From contig NZ_JAAIIH010000008.1 in NCBI RefSeq assembly GCF_012932365.1, positions 1 to 64,000 on the forward strand: a stretch of DNA of 64,000 nt, in the 5' to 3' direction. A program made the translations under genes and the position numbers. The DNA comes from Bifidobacterium moraviense. GTDB lineage: Bacteria; Actinomycetota; Actinomycetes; Actinomycetales; Bifidobacteriaceae. A model generated the notes under the pieces. It was not told the origin of the DNA and did not search any database. It was given only the letters and a program-made list of their open reading frames with translations. Shown here in pieces: positions 28,541 to 37,981 of the stretch (positions within the stretch are counted from its first letter, which is position 1; each line of letters begins with the position of its first letter).

Positions 28541-29284
28541 ATGGGCATGATTCCGACCGTCGAGCAGATCGACGAGCTGCACCGCAAGTACGCGCCGAGC
28601 GACGACGCCTATGACCTCATCCACACCCACTGCGTGATCGTGGCGACGATCGCGCGCCAGATCGCCCGGCACGCCAACGCGCTGTTCGTGCGCCGCTGCA
28701 CGCTGCCGGCCGACGCCCCCGAGCGCACCGGCGACTACGGCGAGGGTCGCGCCCCGGCGGCGAGCGTGCCTGACGACCCCGTGACCGGCGGCGTGGTGCC
28801 GCCGCGCCTCGTCGACGAGCATCGCGTGGTGATCGGCGGTCTGCTGCACGACATCGGCACCTACACCGTGCTCAAGCACGACGGCACGGACGGCGAACCG
28901 CTCAAGTTCAGCGGCAAGCGGTACATCCTGCACGGCCTCAACGGCTACCGGCTGCTGCTGGACGAGGGCGTGGACGAGTCGGTGGCCGAGTTCGCACGTA
29001 ACCACACCGGCGTGGGGCTCACGCGCGAGGCGGTGATCGCGCAGGGGCTGCCGCTGCCGCCGGATGACTACGTGCCGGTGAACCTCGAGCAGGAGATCGT
29101 GATGTACGCCGACAAGTTCCACAGCAAGTCGGTGCCGCCCAAGTTCCTCACGGTGGACGCCTACACGCGCCGCGCCGAGCGGTTCGGGGAGTCCAACCGT
29201 CGCGAGTGGCTCGATCTGGTGGCGCGCTGGGGCGTGCCGGACGTGCCGGCGCTGGCCAGGCGCTACAACATGCGGATCATCTGA
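28541..29284 (+). CDS. HD domain phosphohydrolase
   Basis: The 247-residue protein has the HD-superfamily metal ligands: an early His in IHTHCVIVATIARQ, the HDIG motif in GGLLHDIGTYTVL, NHTGVG and a final acidic EIVMYADKFHSK segment. HDIG proteins are cytosolic phosphohydrolases of nucleotides or phosphate esters; the substrate is unknown. TAGGAT lies 7 nt before the ATG at 28541, so it is probably leaderless. A GMI start two codons later and longer frames upstream lack support. CGGATCA-TC-TGATCCG spans the stop. Confidence 0.88.
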   Translation: MGMIPTVEQIDELHRKYAPSDDAYDLIHTHCVIVATIARQIARHANALFVRRCTLPADAPERTGDYGEGRAPAASVPDDPVTGGVVPPRLVDEHRVVIGGLLHDIGTYTVLKHDGTDGEPLKFSGKRYILHGLNGYRLLLDEGVDESVAEFARNHTGVGLTREAVIAQGLPLPPDDYVPVNLEQEIVMYADKFHSKSVPPKFLTVDAYTRRAERFGESNRREWLDLVARWGVPDVPALARRYNMRII

Positions 29285-29527
29285 TCCGGGGGCGGCCAAT
29301 CGGCCTGATCGTTTTTCGCAGATCGAGCAGATCGAGTCCCGTTGCCGCGCGGAATGAGCGGATTCGATTCCGTGGAGCCCTGAAGGGCGTCGTCCGGAAC
29401 TGATCCTGCTCTTTCCGCGAATCGGCCTCCGTGGATTGAGCGGGTCGAGTCTCGGGAGAGGGAAGCACGCGTGCCGTCGGCGGTCATGCGCGCGACGGGC
29501 GCAGCGCGCATTGGCCGCACCCCGCAA

Positions 29528-29595
29528 GTACAAGGTTGTATCGATGTCGGACGGCGTGCTAGATTGGTCCGTACCACATAAGTACAAGGTTGTAC
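29528..29595 (+). promoter_or_regulatory. Promoter of GH51 gene flanked by two operators
   Basis: A -10-like TAGATT at 29560-29565 is bracketed by two palindromes, GTACAA-GG-TTGTAT at 29528-29541 and GTACAA-GG-TTGTAC at 29582-29595. Their centres are 54 bp apart, about five helical turns. The second lies between the expected transcription start and the gene. Nothing else is recognised in 29285-29527. Confidence 0.65.
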
Positions 29596-29628
29596 CGGCC
29601 TATGGCCCGCAACCGGGAAGGACCTGCC

Positions 29629-31224
29629 ATGGTCGCTCAGGCCGCATCCGTCACATCATCCGCTTCGCCGGCCGCATCCGCGCCTCACCTCGCCGCGCAC
29701 CTCACCGTCGACCCCGCGTTCGAGCTCGCCCCCGTGCGCGACCGGCTGTTCGGCTCGTTCGTCGAGCATCTGGGCCGCTGCGTGTACGGAGGACTCTACG
29801 AGCCGGACCACCCCGAGGCGGACGAGGACGGCTTCCGCAGGGACGTCATCGCGCTGGTGCGCGAGCTGGGCGTGACCACCGTGCGCTACCCGGGCGGCAA
29901 CTTCGTCTCCGGCTACCGCTGGGAGGACGGCGTGGGCCCCAAGGACCGCCGCCCGCGCCGCCTCGACACCGCATGGCACTCCACCGAGACCAACCAGTTC
30001 GGCCTGCACGAGATGGCCGCATGGCTCAGGAAGACCGGCGGCAACGAGCTCATGGAGGCCGTGAACCTTGGCACGCGCGGTCTGGAGGACGCGCTCGACC
30101 TGCTCGAATACGCCAACGTCCCCGGCGGCACCGCGCTGTCCGACCGGCGTCGCGCCAACGGCGCCGAGGACCCGTTCAACATCCGCATGTGGTGCCTCGG
30201 CAACGAGATGGACGGCACCTGGCAGCTCGGGCACAAGAACGCGCACGACTACGCTACGCTCGCCGCCGACGTGGCCCGCGGCATGCGCCAGATCGACCCG
30301 GACGTCGAGCTCGTGGTGTGCGGATCCTCCAGCCACGGCATGCCCACGTTCGGCGAATGGGAGGAGACCGTGCTCGCCAAGACCTACGACCTCGTGGACT
30401 ACGTCTCCTGCCACGCCTACTACCAGCCGCACGACGGCGACGTGGCCAGCTTCCTCGCCTCCGGCGTGGACATGGACGGATTCATCCGCGAAGTGGGCGC
30501 CGCGATCGACGCCACCAAGGCGCGACTCAAGTCCGGCCACGACGTGGCCATCAGCTTCGACGAGTGGAACGTGTGGTACCAGGGCTGCGAGCCGAGCAAG
30601 GTGCCCGAGGGCATCGGCAACTGGCCGGTGGCGCCGCATCTGCTGGAGGACGTCTACTCGGCGCTGGACGCCGTGGTGTTCGGCGACCTCATGATCACGC
30701 TGCTCGCCAACGCCGACCGCGTGCACGCCGCCAGCCTCGCGCAGCTCGTCAACGTCATCGCGCCCATCATGACGGCCCCCGGCGGCCCGGCGTGGCGCCA
30801 GACCACGTTCCACCCGTTCGCCCTCACCGCGCGTCTGGCCAGGGGCGGCACGGTGTTCACGCCCAAGATCAGCTCGGACGCGGTGCACACCGACCGCTAC
30901 GGCGACGTGCCGGGCGTGGACGCCGTGGCCGTGCGCAGGGCCGACGGCGGCATCGCGGTGTTCGCCGTGAACCGTTCGCAGGACGCCGCGGCGGACTTCG
31001 AGATCACGCTGCCGGGGCAGGCCGGCGGCGCCGGATACCGTGCCGTCGGCGCCCTCACGCTGCATGAGGACGACATGGCCGCAGCGAACACGCTCGAACA
31101 CCCCGACCGCGTGATCCCGCGAACCAACCCGACCGCCGCGTTCGCCGGCGATTCCCCGGAGGCTGCGCCCACGGTCCGCGTGACGCTGCCGCCGGTCTCG
31201 TGGACCGCCGTGGAGGTGCGCTGA
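29629..31224 (+). CDS. Alpha-L-arabinofuranosidase, GH51
   Basis: The 531-residue intracellular enzyme removes alpha-L-arabinofuranosyl residues from arabinan or arabinoxylan oligosaccharides. WCLGNEMDGTWQ carries the acid/base Glu and FDEWNVWYQG carries the nucleophile Glu; RYPGGNFVSGYRWEDGVGP is the family signature near the N-terminus. There is no signal peptide. GAAGGA 7 nt before ATG 29629 sets the start; an in-frame TTG upstream would lie inside the operator. A LacI gene follows at 31446 and two GTACAA palindromes flank the promoter, so repression by a sugar-responsive regulator is likely. Confidence 0.95.
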   Translation: MVAQAASVTSSASPAASAPHLAAHLTVDPAFELAPVRDRLFGSFVEHLGRCVYGGLYEPDHPEADEDGFRRDVIALVRELGVTTVRYPGGNFVSGYRWEDGVGPKDRRPRRLDTAWHSTETNQFGLHEMAAWLRKTGGNELMEAVNLGTRGLEDALDLLEYANVPGGTALSDRRRANGAEDPFNIRMWCLGNEMDGTWQLGHKNAHDYATLAADVARGMRQIDPDVELVVCGSSSHGMPTFGEWEETVLAKTYDLVDYVSCHAYYQPHDGDVASFLASGVDMDGFIREVGAAIDATKARLKSGHDVAISFDEWNVWYQGCEPSKVPEGIGNWPVAPHLLEDVYSALDAVVFGDLMITLLANADRVHAASLAQLVNVIAPIMTAPGGPAWRQTTFHPFALTARLARGGTVFTPKISSDAVHTDRYGDVPGVDAVAVRRADGGIAVFAVNRSQDAAADFEITLPGQAGGAGYRAVGALTLHEDDMAAANTLEHPDRVIPRTNPTAAFAGDSPEAAPTVRVTLPPVSWTAVEVR

Positions 31225-31258
31225 GCTTGGATCCGGGGCGCACGGGCCGCAAGCGGGC

Positions 31259-31286
31259 CACCAGATGACGGGGCCGTCATCTGGTG
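31259..31286 (+). terminator. Hairpin after the GH51 gene
   Basis: A 13-bp perfect stem (31259-31271 and 31274-31286) has a 2-nt loop. It has no T-run. Confidence 0.6.
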
Positions 31287-31373
31287 ACCCATGACCGCAC
31301 GCATCCGCACGGATGCGAACATGGCGGATCGGCGTCGTTCCGCCATTGCCGGCGGAAACCGAACATGTCCTCC

Positions 31374-31409
31374 GGGTCACAAGATGAGCACCCGGAAATC
31401 TTGTGACCC
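31374..31409. promoter_or_regulatory. Inverted repeat before the second LacI gene
   Basis: GGGTCACAAGAT at 31374-31385 and its perfect inverse at 31398-31409 lie just upstream of the expected -35 region (the -10 TACACT is at 31434-31439). It could be an operator or a terminator for upstream transcription. Confidence 0.5.
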
Positions 31410-31445
31410 CGCGTCGATCGGACGAGATCCGGATACACTCGAACC

Positions 31446-32495
31446 ATGAGCAAACGAGTCACCATCACCGACGTGGCGCGCGAGGCCGGCGTCTCCATCA
31501 AGACCGTGTCGAACGTGCTCAACGAGACCGGCTCGATGCGCCCCGAGACCCGCGAGCGCGTCAAGGCCGCCATGCGCGACCTGGGATACCGTCTCAACGT
31601 GTCCGCGCGCGCGATGAAGGCCGGGCGCACGATGCTCATCGGCCTGGCGCTGGGCGGCTTCGACCAGCCGTTCATGCCGTATCTGGCGGACAGCGTCATC
31701 GCGGCGGCGCGCGACCGCGGCTACGGCGTCATCACCGACACCTACGGCGACAACCCGATCGAGGAGATCATCGACGAGACGTACCGGCTCGGCGCGGACG
31801 GCTGGGTGTTCTTCGCCGCGCACGGCTACCGTGCGGGGGAGCGCGTGCTCGACCAGCCGTACCCCGTGGTGACGCTCGGCGACTTCGACCCCGCGCCCTC
31901 CGGCAGTCTGGCCGACTGGGTGACGATGCCGAACACCGAGTCGATGCGCGCGCTCACCGGGCGCCTGCTCGACGGTGGTGCGCGCACCATCGCGCTCATG
32001 GGCACGTGTCTGCCGAGCAACACCGAGGCGGAGCAGCGGCGGCTGCTGGAGCGCGTGGACGGCGCCACGGCCAAGCGCGTGCGCGGGTTCGTGCAGGCGT
32101 TCCACGACCGCGGCCTCGAGCCGGACTGGCGCTACATGGACACCCCGTCGGCGTGGTCGCGCGCGGGCGGCGCGCAGGGCGTGCGGCATCTGCTGGCGTC
32201 CGGGCTGCCGCTGCCGGACGCGATCATGTGCCTCAACGACGCCTCGGCGCTGGGCGTGATCGCCGAACTGCAGCGCGAGGGCGTGCAGGTGCCCGCGCAG
32301 GTGCAGGTCACGGGGTTCGACAACGTGCCCGAATCCGAGTTCTCCACGCCGGCGCTCACCACCGTGGATCCGAAGGTGGCCGACTACGCGCGCTACGCCG
32401 TGGACATGCTCATCGAACGCATCGAGGGGTTCGACGGTCCGGCGCGCACGCGCGTCACCGACTATGCGATCGTGGAGCGCGGTTCCACGCGCTGA
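31446..32495 (+). CDS. LacI family transcriptional regulator
   Basis: The 349-residue protein starts with MSKRVTITDVAREAGVSIKT, a standard LacI helix-turn-helix at residues 6-27, followed by the hinge and a sugar-binding-protein-like domain ending GFDNVPESEFSTPALTTVDP. Leaderless expression is suggested by TACACT 6 nt before the ATG. It follows the arabinofuranosidase gene, so arabinose or an arabino-oligosaccharide is a reasonable but unproven effector, and the GTACAA palindromes upstream of the enzyme are candidate targets. Confidence 0.93.
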   Translation: MSKRVTITDVAREAGVSIKTVSNVLNETGSMRPETRERVKAAMRDLGYRLNVSARAMKAGRTMLIGLALGGFDQPFMPYLADSVIAAARDRGYGVITDTYGDNPIEEIIDETYRLGADGWVFFAAHGYRAGERVLDQPYPVVTLGDFDPAPSGSLADWVTMPNTESMRALTGRLLDGGARTIALMGTCLPSNTEAEQRRLLERVDGATAKRVRGFVQAFHDRGLEPDWRYMDTPSAWSRAGGAQGVRHLLASGLPLPDAIMCLNDASALGVIAELQREGVQVPAQVQVTGFDNVPESEFSTPALTTVDPKVADYARYAVDMLIERIEGFDGPARTRVTDYAIVERGSTR

Positions 32496-32607
32496 CGCGA
32501 TCGCGCCTGCGCCCGTATGCGAATGCCCGGCCCCTCCTTGGCGAAGGGACCGGACATTCGGCGTCATGCGCCGCGCGGCGTCACGACGACGTCATTGCGG
32601 CACGACG

Positions 32608-33699
32608 TCACAGCGCGTACGTCTTGTCCGCCACGGACGCCAGCGAGGCGTCGGTCGTGACGATGACGACGGTCTTGTTCTCCTTGCGCGCCACCTGCTT
32701 CAGCACGCCCAGCAGCTGCCCGCGCACCGGTTCGTCGACGCCGGCCACCGGATCGTCGGCGATGACCGCCGCCGGCTCGCAGCACAGCGCCTTGGCCAGC
32801 GCCACGCGGCGGCGGTGGATCTCCGGCAGCTTGGCCACGCGCGTCTCGTGCAGCTCGGACGGCAGGCCGACGCGCTGCAGCAGCTCCTCGGCGATGATGT
32901 GCTTGGGCTTGAGGAAGTTGCGCCCGGAGGCCTCCATCGCGTTGGTGACGTTGTCGATGGCGCTCAGGTCCGCGCGCAGGGTGTTCCGCTGCAGCATCAG
33001 GCCCACGTAGTGGCTGCGGTACTCGGTGCCGGTGAGCTCCTGCATGTCCTTGCTCTTGAACATCACGTGGCCGCCGGCGGGGCGCGTCATGCCGGTCAGC
33101 AGACCCATGAGCGCCATGCGCTGCGCCTCGGAGGACACGGTCACCACATAGACGCGGCGGTCGTAGAACGCCAGGTCGAGCGGCTCCGGGAACGGGGACC
33201 CGCCCTGCTTCGCGGCGACCTCCACGCGCTTGAACGCCAGCGTGGGGTAGGTGGCGAACACCGTGGAGTCGGCGTCCGTGATCTCGCGGTCGATGCGCGA
33301 CGCCATGATGACCGGCGCCGCCTCGGCGGGCTTCTCCGCGGAGACGGGCTTCGCGCCGGCGGCGTCCTTGGGGGCGTCCGTGCCGAGGAACGACGCGATC
33401 AGCGCGTCGGTCTGGTCGAGCGCGGGGCGGTGTCCGGCGTCGGCGGCGTCCGCGGGCGCGTCCTCCTCGTCGTCGTACACGATGTCGATGGGCATCGGCG
33501 TCGCGGCGTCCTTCGTCTCGGTGTCGGTCTCGGCGTTGTCGTCGGCGTCGGCGGTGGTCTGGTCCGTGGTCTCGGCGTTCGTCTGATCGGCGTTCGTCTG
33601 ATCGTCGTCGTGCTGATCAGTGTTCTGATCGTCGCTCATGGTCTGCTCCGTCTTCTCGGTCGGTTCGGGCTGCTCGTGCTGGTCACGTTCGTCGGTCAT
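32608..33699 (-). CDS. Degenerate ABC ATPase-like protein
   Basis: The 363-residue protein ends in a domain that aligns with MacB/LolD-type ABC ATPases from about residue 150 to the end, but every catalytic motif is changed. The Walker A position reads VTVSSEAQRMALMG with no GKS/T, the signature reads LPEIHRRR instead of LSGGQ-like, Walker B reads AVIADDPVAGVDE with Asp for the catalytic Glu, and the switch His is Thr (IVTTDAS). The Q-loop Gln (LMLQRN) remains. Residues 1-140 are very acidic and Thr/Gln-rich. It follows the FtsX-like permease with overlapping ends and AAGGAGG before the ATG. It probably does not hydrolyse ATP and may be a structural or regulatory partner. Confidence 0.85.
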   Translation of the reverse strand: MTDERDQHEQPEPTEKTEQTMSDDQNTDQHDDDQTNADQTNAETTDQTTADADDNAETDTETKDAATPMPIDIVYDDEEDAPADAADAGHRPALDQTDALIASFLGTDAPKDAAGAKPVSAEKPAEAAPVIMASRIDREITDADSTVFATYPTLAFKRVEVAAKQGGSPFPEPLDLAFYDRRVYVVTVSSEAQRMALMGLLTGMTRPAGGHVMFKSKDMQELTGTEYRSHYVGLMLQRNTLRADLSAIDNVTNAMEASGRNFLKPKHIIAEELLQRVGLPSELHETRVAKLPEIHRRRVALAKALCCEPAAVIADDPVAGVDEPVRGQLLGVLKQVARKENKTVVIVTTDASLASVADKTYAL

Positions 33700-33700
33700 C

Positions 33701-35050
33701 TCAGGCCTCCTTGGCGTCAGAGCCGGCATCGGACGTGGCGTCGGCGGACGTCTGCGCGGCCGAGCCGTCGCGTGCGGCCAGCAGCGTCGAAGTGCGGTAG
33801 AGGCCGGAGCGGAACCAGCACACGATCGCCACCACGCACATCACGCCCAGCGCGCCCCAGATGCACGGCCAGATCGTGTTGCCCAGCGGCCATCCGTGCA
33901 CCTGCGTGGTCAGCTTCGCCACGATCGGCGCGGTGCCGAACCCGGCGCCCAGATAGCCCACGAGCACGCCCACCAGGCCGGGCAGCAGCATCTCCAGCGC
34001 GAACTGCCAGCCGATGCGCGGCTTGCTCACGCCCATCGTGATGTCGTAGCCGATCTCCTCGCCGCGGCGCGCCAGCGTCCACGCCAGCAGCAGCGCCAGC
34101 AGCACGCCGCCCGCGCTCCACAGCGCGATCAGCGCCGGCGTGAGCTTCTCGCCCAGCGCCTTCAGGGGCTGGATGTCGTTCTCGTACGCGGTCACCTTGG
34201 GGGCGGCGATGTCGTAGTCGTCGCTCAGGCCGGCCTGGCGGATCGTGGTCTTGAACGTCTCGTAGTCGGCCAGCGAGTTGAGCTTGAACGTGATGTTCAG
34301 CGCGTTCTGGTTGTTGGTCTCGTCCGTGGGGGTGAGGGCCGCGGTGCCGAAGGTGTAGTAGCTCACGTAGATGGCGTTGTCCGGGTCGATGTCGTTGCCG
34401 GTGAGCGGCGTGGCCTGCGAGGCGTCCGTGTTGTTGGTGTAGATGCCCACCACCTTGAGCGGGAACGTCTTGGAGGTGTCGGAGGGGATGGCCAGGTTGA
34501 TGGTGTCGCCCACCTTGGTGCCGTTCTTGTCCGCCATGGACTTGGGGATGAGCGCGTTGGTGAGCGTGGTCTGGTCGAAGCCCAGATCCTCGCCGTCCAC
34601 CACGGTGTAGGCGCCCAGCGGGCCGTTCTGCGAGGAGCCGGCGTCATAGAAGCCGGTCACCGTGAAGTTCGACCCGTTCACCGGCTGCAGCTGTCCCTCG
34701 GCGCTCGGCACCACGGCGGTCTCGTCGTACTCCGGCGTGAAGGAGACGTTCACGCCGTCCAGCGCCTCGGCGTACTTGGACCATGTGCTCCACGAGATAT
34801 TGTACTCGTTCCAGTCCACCTGCTTCTCGTCGCTCACGCCCTTGGACGCCATCACGCGTGCGCGGTCCACGGACACCTGCGCGTTCGGGGCGAGCGCCTG
34901 GTAGATGGGGCCCACGGCGCTCTCGTACGAGTAGCGGGCCGACATGCCGAACATCGAACATGCCGATACGATGAGGCTCACCAGAAGGATGAGGACGGTG
35001 CGGGTCTTGTGCCGCATCATCGCGGTCCAGGCGTTTTTCAGGACGAACAT
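33701..35050 (-). CDS. FtsX-like ABC transporter permease
   Basis: The 449-residue membrane protein has the MacB/FtsX pattern: an N-terminal helix (TVLILLVSLIVSACSMFG, about 17-34), a large extracytoplasmic domain (about 40-290) and three C-terminal helices. MFVLKNAWTAMMRHKTRTVL is a typical opening. Such permeases work as mechanotransmitters or macrolide/lipoprotein exporters with an ATPase; here the adjacent ATPase-like protein has lost its active site. ATG 35050 is chosen, with GGAG 8 nt upstream. The C-terminal tail is Asp/Ala/Ser-rich. Confidence 0.88.
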   Translation of the reverse strand: MFVLKNAWTAMMRHKTRTVLILLVSLIVSACSMFGMSARYSYESAVGPIYQALAPNAQVSVDRARVMASKGVSDEKQVDWNEYNISWSTWSKYAEALDGVNVSFTPEYDETAVVPSAEGQLQPVNGSNFTVTGFYDAGSSQNGPLGAYTVVDGEDLGFDQTTLTNALIPKSMADKNGTKVGDTINLAIPSDTSKTFPLKVVGIYTNNTDASQATPLTGNDIDPDNAIYVSYYTFGTAALTPTDETNNQNALNITFKLNSLADYETFKTTIRQAGLSDDYDIAAPKVTAYENDIQPLKALGEKLTPALIALWSAGGVLLALLLAWTLARRGEEIGYDITMGVSKPRIGWQFALEMLLPGLVGVLVGYLGAGFGTAPIVAKLTTQVHGWPLGNTIWPCIWGALGVMCVVAIVCWFRSGLYRTSTLLAARDGSAAQTSADATSDAGSDAKEA

Positions 35051-35220
35051 ACTGCTTGCTCCGGTCGTTTCTTCCGTTCTTCGTGCGTACCTCACTATGG
35101 GCGCGAGGCGTCAACGTTTTCTTGTCGATCCCTACAGTAGTACTGCAAGGAGTCTGAAAGAACGCTGGCAGCGCGGGGTGCGGACGGGGGAGGGGCCGGA
35201 CGGAAGTTCACTGTGCGGCG

Positions 35221-35234
35221 CTACACTGTTGTAG
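35221..35234 (+). promoter_or_regulatory. Promoter element of the DUF4012 gene
   Basis: TACACT at 35222-35227 is a -10 candidate and is embedded in the inverted repeat CTACA-CTGT-TGTAG. Another small palindrome, CAGTA-G-TACTG, lies at 35135-35145 on the side of the permease gene. Confidence 0.45.
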
Positions 35235-35271
35235 CAGTTCAGCCGACGATCGCACCGCAAGAGGGGTGGCC

Positions 35272-37461
35272 ATGCATCAGATCCCGCGCCATACCGGCAG
35301 AAAAGGTCGACGCAACCTGACGGTGCCGGAGGGCTGGACGCTGGTCGCCAAGGTGCTGTACGTGGTGTTCGCGTCGTTCGCCGGTCTGCTGCTGTCCACG
35401 GTGATCGTCTACGGCAGCTCGGTGGTCAGGATGACGTACGAGGCGGACCGCATGATCGGCTCCGCGCAGAACCTCGCCAACGCGGCCCTGGGCTGCGGCG
35501 GCGACGTGAACTTCGCCGACGCCTCGCACGATCTGGTCGACTCCGCCGGCAAGCTGCGCGACGAGCTCGACACCGTCAAGTGGACGCTGGTGCGCGACCA
35601 CACCGCCTACGGCAACGACATCACGGCCGTGCGCACCATGCTCAACGCGGTGGGCGACCTCGTGGACGGTCCGTTCGTGGACCTCATGAACCTGGCCGGC
35701 AGCCTTTCCGGCTTCTCCATGGAGGACAAGACCATCGACGTGAGCGCGCTGCTGCAGGTGCCGGACATCGTGCAGCGCGTGCACGCGGACATCGCGCAGG
35801 AGGTGCGGGCGCTGGGCGAGCTGCGCCAGCCGCGCATCACCGCCGTGGGACGCGTGGTGGAGTCCGGGCGCTCGGCGCTCGAATCCGTGGACTCCCTGCT
35901 CACGCAGTACGACGATCTGGTGTCCCTGATCCCCTCGCTGCTCGGCGCGGACGGCGCGCGCACGTATCTGGTGGCGATCTACAACCCGGCCGAGCTGCGC
36001 TCCGGCGGCGGCATGGTGGGCAACATCGCCGCGGTCACGGCGGACCGGGGCAGGGTCACCATCGGCGACTTCGTGGTGACCACCGACTACCAGTACGCCG
36101 ACCAGCCGTTCGACAAGCAGGGCGCGCTCGAGGCCGCGATCTTCGGCAATCAGGTGTATGCGTATCCGCAGACCACCACCGTGAACCCCAACTTCCAGCG
36201 CGCCGCCGTCACGCTCAAGAACCTCTGGCAGGCGCAGGAAGGCAACCGGAACACCGACGTGGCCGGCGTCTTCGCGCTCGATCCGGTGTTCATGCAGGCG
36301 CTCATCGGTGCCACCGGCGACGTGACGCTCTCCGACGGCACCGTGCTCAACGGGCAGAACGCCGTCTCCTTCTTCCTGAGCGACCTGTACACCAAGCACC
36401 CCGACTTCGTGGAGCAGAACAACTTCACCAACGAGTCCTCGAAGCGCATCATGTCGTCCGTCATGTCGAACGTCTCCGCGTCCACGGCCTCCGCGGTGCT
36501 GCGCGCCGTCAAGTCGTCCTCGTCCAGCGGCCACTTCAAGGCGTGGATGAACGACGACCGCGAGCTGGCCGCCCTGGTGCGCACCAACGTGTTCGACGCG
36601 AACGTGGCCGGCGTGCTGCCCAGCGATCCCAAGACGCCCACTGCCGGCGTCTACTTCACCGAGGCCGTGGCCAGCAAGCTCGACTGGTATCTGGACGTGG
36701 ACGTGCAGGTGAGCCGGACGTGCGGCAAGACGCTGGCCGCCACGAAGCGCCGCCTGAGCGACGCCGTGGACGCGCGCCCGCGCTCCACCGCGATCTCCGC
36801 CGTGGACTCGAGCACGCTCGGCGACGAGTACACCGTGGAGGTGACGCTGCACAACATGCTCTCCAAGGAGCAGGCCTCGCTCATGCCCACGTTCGTGGTG
36901 GGCGAGGACGGCAGCGGCACCATGCAGCCGCGCCTGTTCCTCATGGGCCCCACGGGCGGCGCCATCACCTCGCTGGCCTACGAGTCCGGCGACTTCGTGT
37001 CCAACGGCGTGCTCGACGGCCACCAGTTCGTCAACCTGCGCCTGCCGCAGGGCCTGGCCCCGGAGGAGACGGTCACCGTGGCGTTCACCGTGCGCGTGGC
37101 CAAGGACGCGTCCACGCCGCTGAACGTCGTCACCACGCCGATCATCACGGCCGACGGCACGTACACCGGCACCAACGGCCAGGTGACCGACAAGTGCGCC
37201 GCCGAGGGCTCCGACCAGTCGACGGACGGCTCTTCGGCCGCCGCGTCCCCGCAGTCCTCCTCGTCCTCCGCCGACGCATCCGACCCGGCCTCCCCGTCCG
37301 CCTCGTCGTCCTCGTCGTCGGACGCGACGCCCACGGACGCGCCCACCACGATCATCGACGACCAGAGCGGCGCCGACACGTCCTCCGCCGGCGCGCTCGA
37401 CTCGCTCGACAAGCTGCGCGGCGAGCTCAGCTGCCCGGTGGACGTGAAGGCGATGCTGTAG
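35272..37461 (+). CDS. DUF4012 domain-containing membrane-anchored protein
   Basis: The 729-residue protein has one N-terminal membrane helix (about 25-50) and a large extracellular part. The segment [25 protein letters not shown] is diagnostic of DUF4012, a family of unknown function common near cell-envelope and exopolysaccharide genes in actinobacteria. The C-terminus from about 640 is a Ser/Asp/Pro-rich linker ([14 protein letters not shown] and similar) ending in a short ordered tail, [18 protein letters not shown] 35272 has GAGGGG 5 nt upstream. It precedes the rpsF operon but that operon has its own promoter. Confidence 0.9.
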   Translation: MHQIPRHTGRKGRRNLTVPEGWTLVAKVLYVVFASFAGLLLSTVIVYGSSVVRMTYEADRMIGSAQNLANAALGCGGDVNFADASHDLVDSAGKLRDELDTVKWTLVRDHTAYGNDITAVRTMLNAVGDLVDGPFVDLMNLAGSLSGFSMEDKTIDVSALLQVPDIVQRVHADIAQEVRALGELRQPRITAVGRVVESGRSALESVDSLLTQYDDLVSLIPSLLGADGARTYLVAIYNPAELRSGGGMVGNIAAVTADRGRVTIGDFVVTTDYQYADQPFDKQGALEAAIFGNQVYAYPQTTTVNPNFQRAAVTLKNLWQAQEGNRNTDVAGVFALDPVFMQALIGATGDVTLSDGTVLNGQNAVSFFLSDLYTKHPDFVEQNNFTNESSKRIMSSVMSNVSASTASAVLRAVKSSSSSGHFKAWMNDDRELAALVRTNVFDANVAGVLPSDPKTPTAGVYFTEAVASKLDWYLDVDVQVSRTCGKTLAATKRRLSDAVDARPRSTAISAVDSSTLGDEYTVEVTLHNMLSKEQASLMPTFVVGEDGSGTMQPRLFLMGPTGGAITSLAYESGDFVSNGVLDGHQFVNLRLPQGLAPEETVTVAFTVRVAKDASTPLNVVTTPIITADGTYTGTNGQVTDKCAAEGSDQSTDGSSAAASPQSSSSSADASDPASPSASSSSSSDATPTDAPTTIIDDQSGADTSSAGALDSLDKLRGELSCPVDVKAML

Positions 37462-37482
37462 GCGGCGCGCCTCGGCCGGACG

Positions 37483-37511
37483 TTGACGTAGTCCAGCCCG
37501 GGGCGTACTGT
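37483..37511 (+). promoter_or_regulatory. Promoter of the rpsF operon
   Basis: TTGACG at 37483-37488 and TACTGT at 37506-37511 are separated by 17 nt, a near-consensus housekeeping promoter. The leader is about 85 nt and ends in GAAGGAGGTG. Confidence 0.8.
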
Positions 37512-37604
37512 CGGAAAAGTTGTGCGGGCTCGCGCCCGCCAGCACACGCATACACACTCCTGTCGCGGAACGTCCGCGGCCGAATAGTCCGAAGGAGGTG
37601 GGTG

Positions 37605-37901
37605 ATGTCTGCGCATAAGTACGAACTGATGTTCATCGCTGATCCTGAGCTTGACGAGCGCGGTCTGAAGAAGCTGACCGAGCAGTACCTCGAGATCGTC
37701 ACCAACGAGGGCGGTTCCGTGGATGGAACCGACTACTGGGGTCGTCGCAAGCTCGCTTACGAGATCGCCGGCAAGTCCGAGGGCAACTACGTCGTGGTGA
37801 ACTACACCGCCGAGCCCGCTACCAGCGACGAGCTGGACCGTGTCCTCAACCTCAACGAGTCCGTGATCCGTACGAAGATCCTTCGTAAGGACGCCAAGTA
37901 A
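37605..37901 (+). CDS. rpsF: 30S ribosomal protein S6
   Basis: The 98-residue protein has the S6 pattern [20 protein letters not shown] at the start and [12 protein letters not shown] in the middle. It binds S18 and 16S rRNA in the small-subunit platform. GGAGGTGGGTG precedes the ATG. It is the first gene of the usual rpsF-ssb-rpsR-rplI operon. Confidence 0.97.
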   Translation: MSAHKYELMFIADPELDERGLKKLTEQYLEIVTNEGGSVDGTDYWGRRKLAYEIAGKSEGNYVVVNYTAEPATSDELDRVLNLNESVIRTKILRKDAK

Positions 37902-37981
37902 GCTTCGCTCGGCATCCCGCCGAACCAGCACGAGGCAAGACCTCGGCCCAGGGCCGGGGCGACAGGTAAGAAGGTAACGTC

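Noticed and set aside
25919..29587. 1222-codon minus-strand frame including opcA
   Set aside because: Only the last 312 codons look like protein (OpcA); the rest is antisense to or out of frame with zwf and the HD gene.
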